Shown here in pieces: positions 25,569 through 35,142 of a DNA stretch of 64,000 nucleotides (position 1 is its first letter; the number at the start of each line of letters is the position of its first letter). The position numbers were made by a program, and so were the translations under genes. Source of the stretch: JBFWMG01 sp050251715 (GTDB lineage Bacteria > Desulfobacterota > Desulfovibrionia > Desulfovibrionales > Desulfovibrionaceae). The notes under the pieces were generated by a model. That model was not told the origin of the DNA. It did not search any database and saw nothing but the letters and a program-made list of their open reading frames with translations. The stretch is taken from positions 1-64,000 of the forward strand of contig JBFWMG010000018.1 in assembly GCA_050251715.1 (NCBI GenBank), written 5' to 3'.

Positions 25569-26786
25569 ATGCGAGTCCTGGTTCAAAAGTTCGGCGGCAC
25601 GTCCGTCAGAAACCTTGAATGCATGAAGCAGGTCCAGGCCAAGGTGCAAGCGGCCTTGGACCGGGGCGACAAGGTGGTTGTGGTGCTTTCCGCCATGGCC
25701 GGAGAGACCGACAGGCTCCTGGGCCTGGCCCGGCAATGGGCGCCCCGGCCCGATCTCGCCGAGATGGACGTGCTGGTGTCCACGGGCGAGCAGGTATCCG
25801 TGGCGCTGTTCACCATGCTGCTCAAGGACGCGGGCATCAAGGCCCGGTCGCTCCTGGGCTTCCAGGTGGACATGAAGACCACCGGCGCCTTTGCCAAGGC
25901 GCGCATCCTGAGCATAGACGAGCAGAAATGCCGTGCGCTCATGGACCAGTACGACGTGCTGGTCATGGCCGGTTTCCAGGGCTGGACCGAGGACGGCCGC
26001 ATCACCACCCTGGGACGGGGCGGTTCGGACACCTCGGCCGTGGCGCTGGCCGCCGCGCTCAAGGCGGACGAATGCGAGATCTACACGGACGTGGAAGGCG
26101 TGTACACCACGGACCCCAACATGTGCTCGCGCGCCCGCAAGATGGACAAGATTTCCTACGACGTCATGCTTGAGTTCGCGGGCATGGGCGCCAAGGTGCT
26201 CCAGATCCGCTCTGTCGAGTTCGCCAAAAAATACAATGTTCCCGTGCAGGTGCGCTCCACCTTCAGCGACGCGCCCGGCACCCTCGTAACCAAGGAGGAT
26301 CCCACCATGGAAGCTGTGCTGGTTTCCGGTATCGCATATGACAAGGATCAGGCCCGCATCACCCTGCACGACGTACCGGACAGGCCCGGCATCGCCGCCG
26401 CGCTTTTCGGTCCCCTTGCGGAAAAAGGCATTCTGGTGGACATGATTATCCAGAACGCGGGCCAGGGCGCGCATACCGACATGACCTTCACCATTCCCAG
26501 GGCCGACCTGGAGCAGACCATGGAGATCCTCGCCGACGTCAACAGCGTCATCGGCGCCCGGGAGATCCTGCACGACGTCAACGTGTGCAAGGTCTCGGCC
26601 ATCGGCGTGGGCATGCGCTCCCACTCCGGCGTGGCGGCCAGGGCGTTCAAGGCGCTGAAGGATGAGAACATCAACATCCTCATGATTAGCACCTCGGAAA
26701 TCAAGATTACGCTCCTCATCGAGGAAAAATACCTGGAGCTGGCCGTCCGGACGCTGCACAAGGCGTTCGGGCTCGACACGAATTAG
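25569..26786 (+). CDS. lysC: Aspartate kinase
   Basis: Phosphorylates aspartate, the first step toward lysine, threonine and methionine. The 405-aa protein has VQKFGGTSV at the N-terminus, FQGWTEDGRITTLGRGGSD in the kinase domain, and two C-terminal ACT domains (ITLHDVPDRPGIAAALFG and VSAIGVGMRSHSGVAARAF) for feedback control. Length and layout match the LysC/Ask class made as alpha plus an internally started beta subunit, and a strong internal start exists at 26307. It lies 11 nt after tsaE and 22 nt before cimA. Confidence 0.96.
   Translation: MRVLVQKFGGTSVRNLECMKQVQAKVQAALDRGDKVVVVLSAMAGETDRLLGLARQWAPRPDLAEMDVLVSTGEQVSVALFTMLLKDAGIKARSLLGFQVDMKTTGAFAKARILSIDEQKCRALMDQYDVLVMAGFQGWTEDGRITTLGRGGSDTSAVALAAALKADECEIYTDVEGVYTTDPNMCSRARKMDKISYDVMLEFAGMGAKVLQIRSVEFAKKYNVPVQVRSTFSDAPGTLVTKEDPTMEAVLVSGIAYDKDQARITLHDVPDRPGIAAALFGPLAEKGILVDMIIQNAGQGAHTDMTFTIPRADLEQTMEILADVNSVIGAREILHDVNVCKVSAIGVGMRSHSGVAARAFKALKDENINILMISTSEIKITLLIEEKYLELAVRTLHKAFGLDTN
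26292..26309 (+). promoter_or_regulatory. Internal ribosome-binding site and ATG in lysC
   Basis: AAGGAGG at 26292-26298 precedes an in-frame ATG at 26307 (codon 247 of lysC) by 8 nt, better than the gene's own site. Initiation here would give a 159-aa protein made only of the two ACT domains, equivalent to the beta subunit known from Bacillus, Corynebacterium and Thermus aspartokinases. Confidence 0.7.
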
Positions 26787-26808
26787 AAGCATCACCACGC
26801 GAGGCGGC

Positions 26809-28428
26809 ATGCAACGGATACAGGTTTACGACACCACACTGCGCGACGGCGCGCAGTCCGAGGACATCAACCTCACGCCAGAGGACAAGCTCAAGATCGC
26901 GCTCAAGCTCGACGATCTGGGCGTGCAGTACATCGAGGGCGGCTGGCCGGGATCAAGTCCCACGGACAAGATCTTCTTCAAGGAGATCAAGTCGTATGAA
27001 CTGAGGAACGCCACCATCGCCGCCTTTGGCAGCACGCACCATCCCAAAAACGCCGCCGCCACCGACCCTGGCCTCAAGGGCATTCTCGATGCCAGGGTCG
27101 ACGTGGTGACCATCTTCGGCAAAACCTGGGATATCCATGCCGAGCAGGCGCTGCGCGTCTCGACCGGCAGGAACCTTGAGCTGATCGCCGACACGCTCGG
27201 CCACCTGCGCCCCCGCGTGCGCGAGCTCTTCTTCGACGCCGAGCACTTCTTCGACGGCTACAAGGCCAATCCCGCCTACGCCATGGCCGCGTTGCGCAAG
27301 GCCCACGAAGCGGGCGCCGACGTCCTGGTGCTGTGCGACACCAACGGCGGCGTCATGCCCCACGAGGTCCGCGACATCGTGCGCGCGGTGCGCGCCGAGC
27401 TGCCCGACGCGACGCTCGGCATCCATGCCCACAACGACATGGACATGGCCGTGGCCAACTCCATCGCCGCCGTGCGCATGGGCGCCACCCAGGTCCAGGG
27501 CACCATCAACGGCTACGGCGAGCGGTGCGGCAACGCCAACCTCTGCTCCATCATCCCGGTGCTGGAGCTCAAGATGGACGGCGCCTACACCTGCCTGCCG
27601 CCGCACCACCTCCCGCTGCTCACCCTGGTGTCCTCCTACGTGGCCGAGGTGGCCAACGTGCAGTTGCCGGGCCGCCATCCCTTTGTGGGCACGGCGGCCT
27701 TCGCCCACAAGGCGGGCGTGCACGTCAGCGCGGTCAGCCGCAATCCCGCCCTGTACGAGCACATGGATCCCGACGCCGTGGGCAACAAGCAGCGCATCCT
27801 GCTCTCCGAGCTGGCCGGGCGCAGCAACATCGTGTCCATGGCCAAGCGCTACGGCTTCCACCTGGACAAGGAAGAACCCGTAGTCAAGGGGCTGATGGCC
27901 GAACTGAAACAAAAGGCGAGCCTGGGCTACGACTATGCCGCGGCCGAGGCGTCGGTGGAACTGCTGCTCTTCCGCAAGCTGGCCAGGCGGGGCGTGCGCG
28001 ACTTCTTCAAGCTCATCAAGTTCAATGCCCACGACGCCAAGCTCTCGCCCGAGGACGAGCCGTTCTCCGAGGCCACGGTCATGCTGGAGGTGGAAGGCGA
28101 AACCGCCCATACCGCCGCCCAGGGCAAGGGTCCGGTCAACGCCCTGGACAACGCCCTGCGCAAGGCGTTGCGCCCCTTTTATCCCCGGCTGGACGAAATG
28201 CGGCTGCTGGACTTCAAGGTCCGCGTGCTCACGGCGCGCGAGATAGGCTCGGGCGGCACGGCCTCGGTCGTGCGCGTGCTCATCGAATCCGGCGACGCGA
28301 AAAACCGCTGGGTCACGGTGGGGGTCTCCTTCAACGTCATCGAGGCCAGTTGGCAGGCGCTGGCGGACTCCATCACCTACAAGCTGTACAAGGACGAGCA
28401 GGAACAACGCGGCAAGGGCGACGAATAA
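26809..28428 (+). CDS. cimA: (R)-citramalate synthase
   Basis: Condenses pyruvate with acetyl-CoA to citramalate, the threonine-independent entry to isoleucine. The 539-aa protein has an HMGL-type catalytic barrel with YDTTLRDGAQSEDINL at the N-terminus and the metal-binding HAHNDMDMAVANS. NGYGERCGNANLCSI and HKAGVHVSAVSR lie further on, and a C-terminal regulatory LeuA-type dimer domain ends the protein. Length and the EGGWPGSSPTD segment fit the CimA class (long form) better than isopropylmalate or homocitrate synthases, though substrate is inferred. GAGGCGG precedes the ATG. Its place after lysC groups aspartate-family and branched-chain synthesis. Confidence 0.9.
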   Translation: MQRIQVYDTTLRDGAQSEDINLTPEDKLKIALKLDDLGVQYIEGGWPGSSPTDKIFFKEIKSYELRNATIAAFGSTHHPKNAAATDPGLKGILDARVDVVTIFGKTWDIHAEQALRVSTGRNLELIADTLGHLRPRVRELFFDAEHFFDGYKANPAYAMAALRKAHEAGADVLVLCDTNGGVMPHEVRDIVRAVRAELPDATLGIHAHNDMDMAVANSIAAVRMGATQVQGTINGYGERCGNANLCSIIPVLELKMDGAYTCLPPHHLPLLTLVSSYVAEVANVQLPGRHPFVGTAAFAHKAGVHVSAVSRNPALYEHMDPDAVGNKQRILLSELAGRSNIVSMAKRYGFHLDKEEPVVKGLMAELKQKASLGYDYAAAEASVELLLFRKLARRGVRDFFKLIKFNAHDAKLSPEDEPFSEATVMLEVEGETAHTAAQGKGPVNALDNALRKALRPFYPRLDEMRLLDFKVRVLTAREIGSGGTASVVRVLIESGDAKNRWVTVGVSFNVIEASWQALADSITYKLYKDEQEQRGKGDE

Positions 28429-28545
28429 CGCCTTGCGGCAGGGGGATGACGGACGCCTTGCGGCGGATGGGGTGACAGGCGTCATGCGGGCTCTGAGCAG
28501 CCCCCCACTGACGCATTGCCATGAAAACCAGAATCGAGAGGAACA

Positions 28546-29373
28546 ATGGGGCAGGTCAAAATCCACATCTTGACGGACAACACCGCGCAGCCTGGTTTTG
28601 AGGCGGAACACGGCCTGTCCATGGCCGTGGAGCTGCCCTCGGGCGCGCTGTGGCTGTGGGATACGGGCGCAAGCGGCATGTTTGCGCGCAACGCCCAAAA
28701 AATGGCCGTGCCCGTGGCCGCAGCCAAAGGGCTGGCTCTCAGCCACGGCCACTACGACCACACCGGCGGCCTGAAAACCCTGTTCGAGGATGTGGGCTTT
28801 GCCGGGCCGGTCTATGCCCATCCCGACCACGCCCTGCCCCGCTTCGTCAGCAAACCAGGCGAGCCGGTCAAGGCCATTGGCCTGGACACCGTGGGCATGA
28901 GCGCCCCGCTGCCGGGATTCGTACCCGTGGAGGGGAGCGTGGCGTTGGACGAGGGGCTGACGTTCTTCGCCCCGGTGCCGCGCAAGCCGGGCGCGTTCGA
29001 ATCGGTGCACGGCTTCTTTTTCGACGCCGCCTGCACGCGGCCCGACACCATTGCGGACGACGGCTTTCTGACCGTGGCCACGGACAAGGGCGTGGTGGTC
29101 ATTCTGGGCTGCTGCCACAGCGGCCTGGGCAACACCCTGCGCCTGGCGGCCGAGGAACTGGGCGTGGACAGGTTCCACGCGGTTGTGGGCGGGCTGCACC
29201 TCAAGCACGAGCAGGCAACGGCCTTTACCCGCACCCTGGGGGCCATGGAAAAATACCACGTGGCCGCCTGCTGTCCCGGCCACTGCACCGGCGACCCGGC
29301 CCTGCAATTCCTCACCGCCCTGTTCGGCGGCACGGTCACGCCCCTGGCCTCGGGCCTGACCCTCACCTTTTAG
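28546..29373 (+). CDS. Metallo-beta-lactamase-fold hydrolase
   Basis: A 275-aa protein with the MBL metal site HGHYDH at residues 67-72 and further ligand candidates CCHSGLGN near 188 and CCPGHCTGD near 246. It lacks a signal peptide. The overall pattern (N-terminal TDNTAQPGFEAEHGLSMAVE and the late CPGHCTG) is that of the MJ0301/MptE-like or dihydropteridine-phosphate synthase-like branch of the superfamily; its substrate is not known to me. GAGGAA precedes the ATG. The stop TAG is the first three bases of dispersed repeat copy 2. Confidence 0.82.
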   Translation: MGQVKIHILTDNTAQPGFEAEHGLSMAVELPSGALWLWDTGASGMFARNAQKMAVPVAAAKGLALSHGHYDHTGGLKTLFEDVGFAGPVYAHPDHALPRFVSKPGEPVKAIGLDTVGMSAPLPGFVPVEGSVALDEGLTFFAPVPRKPGAFESVHGFFFDAACTRPDTIADDGFLTVATDKGVVVILGCCHSGLGNTLRLAAEELGVDRFHAVVGGLHLKHEQATAFTRTLGAMEKYHVAACCPGHCTGDPALQFLTALFGGTVTPLASGLTLTF

Positions 29374-29476
29374 GGCATCTTGACTTTGAAAAAGATGCGA
29401 TGCTCTTATGCATTGTATTGAAATAATGCTTCATTATTTCAATACAATGCATTGTTTCACTGCTAAAACGCGCTAG
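29371..29476 (+). repeat. 106-bp palindromic dispersed repeat, copy 2 (at the MBL-fold gene stop)
   Basis: It begins TAGGGCATCTTGAC, the TAG being the stop of the upstream gene, and ends near GCGCTAGG. Its centre is a perfect palindrome with 21-bp arms (29408-29428 and 29432-29452) around CTT. A smaller hairpin, GCATCTT/AAGATGC, lies at the left end. Confidence 0.93.
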
Positions 29477-29686
29477 GGCGCGACGCGGTCCGATCGATCG
29501 CACGGCGTCCCTTTTGCCCAGACGCCACAAAACCGGCATCCCACATGGCCCGCCATGCGCCGATTCCGGTTTTTTTCACGCCCGGCATCCGGGGCGCTCC
29601 CCGTCGCAGGGCTGCGTTGCCCGCCTTTCGCCGGACAAACACCCCCGCCAGACCGCGCCGTCTCGGGCCTTGGCCCGGCTGCGCGG

Positions 29687-30739
29687 CTACATCTGGTCCG
29701 GATCGTACCCCACCACGCGGTTTCTGCCCGCGTTCTTGGCCGTGTACAGCGCCTTGTCCGCCGCCTCCACCAGGTTTTCCGCCAGCGCGCCCTTCCATTC
29801 GATCCGCATGACCGCCGCGCCCACACTGATGGTGATCTTGATGCCCCGGTGCAGGATGTCGCCGTCGCTGCTGCGGATGACGAACTTGTACCGCCCGATC
29901 CGTTCCCGGAGCTCGTCGCCAATGGCCATGGCCAACGCCTGATCCACCCCGGGCAGCACCACGCAAAATTCCTCGCCGCCGTAGCGGGCGATAAAATAGT
30001 CGCCCGTGCCCTTGTCCTGCTCTTCCTGGGCATACTTCTTCATGATGCGCGCCACGGTCATGAGCGCCTGGTCGCCGATGCGATGGCCATACTGGTCGTT
30101 GAAATTCTTGAAATGGTCGATATCCAGCATGAGCAGGCTGAGCGGATACTGCTCTTCGCGCGCCATGGTCACGGCGTTTTGCAGATATTCGTCCAAGGCG
30201 CGGCGGTTGTTGATGGCGGTCAACGGATCGGTGCGGGTCATTTCGGTCAGGTTGGCCGTATCCTGCTCCATGGCGCCCACCACCTCATGAAAGGCATTGC
30301 GCAAACGGGCGATCATTTCCTGCGGATCCATGTCCTGTTCCACGGTTTCCACAGTGAACGTCTCCAATTGCCGCACTTCATGCGTCCGGGTCTTGAGCAA
30401 CCGTTGAAACTCCTGGACGAGCAGCTTGACCTCCTCCATGGCGGATTCGAGCTTGCGCAGGCAGCGGGAACTGATGATGGCCTCGGTCCGCTGCAGGATC
30501 TGCTGGAAATTGTCTTCGTCAAACTCCCTGTTCTTCAGGGTTTCCATCACCAAGGCCTGCAACTCGGCACGTTGCAGCTCGCTCAGGTAGTCAAAATCGC
30601 GCAGGCTGCGCATGAAGAGGATAAGCGCGCGCCATTTTTCCTCCTGCGGCACGCCCGCCTCATCCATGACCTGGCACATCTTATCCCGCTCGGAATAATC
30701 GCACCTGCTTTTGCCCCCAGCGTTCTCTTTGGCTGCCAT
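29687..30739 (-). CDS. Diguanylate cyclase (GGDEF domain)
   Basis: A 350-aa cytoplasmic protein predicted to make cyclic di-GMP. The N-terminal 180 residues are helical with no recognised sensor domain and no membrane segment. The C-terminal GGDEF domain has TDPLTAINNRRALDE, LLMLDIDHFKNFND and an intact active-site RYGGEEF. The product-binding inhibitory RxxD motif expected five residues before GGEEF is missing, so feedback inhibition may be absent. GGGAGAAGC precedes the ATG at 30739. It is convergent with the MBL-fold gene across repeat copy 2. The 210 bp between the repeat and this gene hold nothing I recognise. Confidence 0.92.
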   Translation of the reverse strand: MAAKENAGGKSRCDYSERDKMCQVMDEAGVPQEEKWRALILFMRSLRDFDYLSELQRAELQALVMETLKNREFDEDNFQQILQRTEAIISSRCLRKLESAMEEVKLLVQEFQRLLKTRTHEVRQLETFTVETVEQDMDPQEMIARLRNAFHEVVGAMEQDTANLTEMTRTDPLTAINNRRALDEYLQNAVTMAREEQYPLSLLMLDIDHFKNFNDQYGHRIGDQALMTVARIMKKYAQEEQDKGTGDYFIARYGGEEFCVVLPGVDQALAMAIGDELRERIGRYKFVIRSSDGDILHRGIKITISVGAAVMRIEWKGALAENLVEAADKALYTAKNAGRNRVVGYDPDQM

Positions 30740-30798
30740 GCTTCTCCCTCGGTCTATCTTTGTCCCGCCCAATAACCGCACCACGTCCAATCTGTAGC

Positions 30799-30828
30799 AG
30801 TGTAGCCGCAAAAATCGGCCCTTGGCAA
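30799..30828 (-). promoter_or_regulatory. Candidate promoter of the diguanylate cyclase gene
   Basis: On the minus strand TTGCCA (30823-30828), 18 nt, TACACT (30799-30804), 60 nt upstream of the start. Confidence 0.4.
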
Positions 30829-30847
30829 GGAACAGATACTCAATATT

Positions 30848-31531
30848 TCAGTCATGCATGGTCGCCCGCCCTTGCCGCCGCGCCGCCGGCCACGGCGTAC
30901 TGGTCCGCGCCGGGGCAAACCCCTCCCAGAACGCGGCGCGCAGACATGAAAAAACCACACGGTTGGCGGCGGCGACCGCCCGTCCCTGGGGCGAACCAGG
31001 GCCATGGAACCGGCGGCTGCGCCGATTGCCGATCCATTGCCCGCCTCCGGCGTCGAGCGCCAGCACTCGCGGCCAAAAGCCAGCCCCCGCCTCCATGGCC
31101 CGGCGCTGCGCCGCGAGCAGCGGCCCGGTCAACGATGCCGGTTGGTCATCATGCGGATAACAGAAGGCGCAACCGCCCTGCACCAGCAGCGTGGCCACGT
31201 CCTGCCCATCGGCCAGCGCAACGCTGCCCAGCACCCGGCCATAGCGATCCCTTGCCGCGCCGCCCAGGGTGGTCACGGCCACGTCCTGTCCCAAAACCAA
31301 CGCGACCAGTTCTTCCCGCGCCTCGCGGGCAAAATACTGGTCCGGCGCCCCGTCGCGGCCCATTTCCGGCGTGTCCACGCCCTGGATGCGCACCACATCG
31401 CCGCTGTCCAGCACCAGGGTGTCGCCGTCGGGCACAAAGACCACGGAACCGCGCAGCGTCTCGGCGTACCCGCGAACCGCGAGGCACAACACGCACGCGG
31501 CCAGCGCCCCGGCCCACCCCACCCGCGCCAT
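30848..31531 (-). CDS. Secreted staphylococcal-nuclease-like (SNase) protein
   Basis: A 227-aa exported nuclease-fold protein. A signal peptide (MARVGWAGALAACVLCLAVRGYA) precedes an SNase domain that keeps the active-site pattern PDGDTL, VRIQGVDTPEM and DRYGR. The C-terminus follows the zinc-ribbon-like tail seen in many SNase proteins (GNRRSRRFHGPG...NRVVF), but its usual cysteines are replaced by Ser, Ala and Thr. The start is uncertain: in-frame ATGs at 31576 and 31591 would overlap the rpoD terminator or lie just after the rpoD stop, and 31531 gives the cleanest signal peptide. It lies directly downstream of rpoD. Confidence 0.82.
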   Translation of the reverse strand: MARVGWAGALAACVLCLAVRGYAETLRGSVVFVPDGDTLVLDSGDVVRIQGVDTPEMGRDGAPDQYFAREAREELVALVLGQDVAVTTLGGAARDRYGRVLGSVALADGQDVATLLVQGGCAFCYPHDDQPASLTGPLLAAQRRAMEAGAGFWPRVLALDAGGGQWIGNRRSRRFHGPGSPQGRAVAAANRVVFSCLRAAFWEGFAPARTSTPWPAARRQGRATMHD

Positions 31532-31543
31532 CCGGCGCACGGT

Positions 31544-31573
31544 AAAAAAAAGGCGGCCCGAAGACCGCCTTGC
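31544..31573 (-). terminator. Terminator of rpoD
   Basis: On the minus strand, arms of AAGGCGG/CCGCCTT are followed by TTTTTTTT, 20 nt after the rpoD stop. It lies between rpoD and the nuclease start chosen here, so nuclease expression would need read-through or its own promoter. Confidence 0.8.
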
Positions 31574-31592
31574 CATGAAACATCGTGCCATA

Positions 31593-33354
<1,762 letters not shown>

Positions 33355-33362
<8 letters not shown>

Positions 33363-35103
33363 CGTTCCTCCGTAAGGAATCCTGCAATGCCTGCAAAAGC
33401 TTCCGCTCCTCGGTGCGGTCGGCTCCACCGACCTGACGCAACGCTTCTCCCACACGGCGCGTGGCCTTCTGTTCCCGGTATACGGCCATGAAGCGTATGA
33501 TGTCCGCCAGCTCCTGTTCTTTGTTGCCCTCCAAGAGAGGTCGCTCGAGCTGGCATTGAACCCAAAAACGCTTCTGCGCCGTGTCCAGGTGAGGTTCCGC
33601 ACCCGTGGCGTCGCGCTCCCTGATCTTCTCCCACAGCTGTCCGGCCCGTTGCGAGCCAAGCAGCGCCGCAGCCCCATGCGCTTCCAGGTGAGGGAAGAAC
33701 TCGGGGTTGCGGATGGCGAACTCCAAAATCTGCTTTTCCAGCGTGGTGGCCACATTGCCACGCGTGGGCACGGGCGCGGGCTTGCGCGGCTCGCGGCGCC
33801 GCCCGCCCGTGGGGGCCGCCGCCTGCTGCGCGCCCGGCAATGCCTGACGCAATTCCTGCTCCGACACCTTGAACCCGTCGGCCAGCCGGGGCACGTAGAA
33901 GGCCACCAGTTCCGGCTCGGACAGCTTGCCGATAAACGCCTTGGCCCATTCCATTATCTCTTTGGGCGAGGCATCGGCCATGAGCGTGCGGGTGCAAAAA
34001 TCCAGGCCGTCGCGCGCCTCGGCCAACACCTGTTCGAACGCCTCTCGCCCCTGCCCCTGCAACAGGCTGTCCACGTCCTCGCCCTGGGGCATGAGCAGCA
34101 CCCGGCACTTGAGGCCGCGCGCCAGCAGCATTTCGCTGCTGCGCAAGGCCGCCTTGCGGCCCGCCACGTCGCCGTCGAAAATCAGATCGACGCTGGAACA
34201 AAACCCGCCCAGCCGTTGCACCTGATTGGGCGTGAGCGCCGTTCCCAGCACGCCGCAGGCATTTTCATACCCGAACTGGTGCAGGGTCAGCACATCCACA
34301 TACCCTTCGGTCAACAGCGCCCTCTTGTGCTGCGAAATCGCCCTGCGGGCCTGGGCCAGGCCGTACAGGTGGTCGCCTTTCTTGTAAATGGCGGAATCGC
34401 TGCTATTGATGTACTTCGGTTCCCCAGAGTTAAGTACTCTGCCACCAAAGGCAATGACCTGATTGGATAAATTTTCAATGGGAAAGATCAGGCGCTCCCT
34501 AAAGCGATCATAGATATTTCCCTTTTCGTTTTTTGACAAGAGACCGGCTTCCGCAGCCTTGTCCTTGGCAAACCCATTTCCCGACAAAAACGTTTCCAGA
34601 CCGTGCCAATCCGGGCCGCTCCATCCCAGCTTGAAGCGCTCGATGGTGGTCTGCGAAATCTTGCGCCGGTCCAGATAGGCGCGGCACACCTCGCCTGACG
34701 GGCCTTTCAGCCCCTCCTGAAAATACTGCGCCGCCAGGGCGTACATCTTCAGGCTCGCCCGCTTGAAATCCTGCTCGGCCAACTCTTTAGGATTCGGCGC
34801 GTGCGTGGAAAGGTTTACCCCTGCCTCCTCGGCAAGTTGCGACAACCCCTCTTTGAATTCCAGCCCGTTGATGCGGCAATAGAAGTCGATGACATCGCCC
34901 GCCGCCTGACAGCCAAAACAATAATAGGCATTGCCCTCGGGCAGAATGGAGAACGAGCCCTTGGTCTCCTGGTGGAACGGGCACGGTCCCCACCACCGCC
35001 CGCCGCGACGCTGCAAGTCCACATAACGCCGCACGATCTCAGCGAGATCAAGGCGCGCCTTGACCGCCTCCACGGCGGAATGGTCAAAGCCTTTTGCGGA
35101 CAC
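33355..35103 (-). CDS. dnaG: DNA primase
   Basis: Makes RNA primers at the replication fork. The 582-aa protein has the N-terminal zinc-binding domain (CPFH...CFGC near residues 41-65) and the catalytic core with TOPRIM motifs TEGYVDVL and DGDVAGRKAA. The C-terminal helicase-binding part is less conserved. The start is GTG at 35103 with GGGAGAGG upstream; no ATG precedes the conserved N-terminus. It lies between mutS2 and rpoD in the macromolecular-synthesis operon. Confidence 0.96.
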
Positions 35104-35142
35104 GGGCCTCTCCCAATGGTTGCGACCGCCCCGGCGGGGCTT

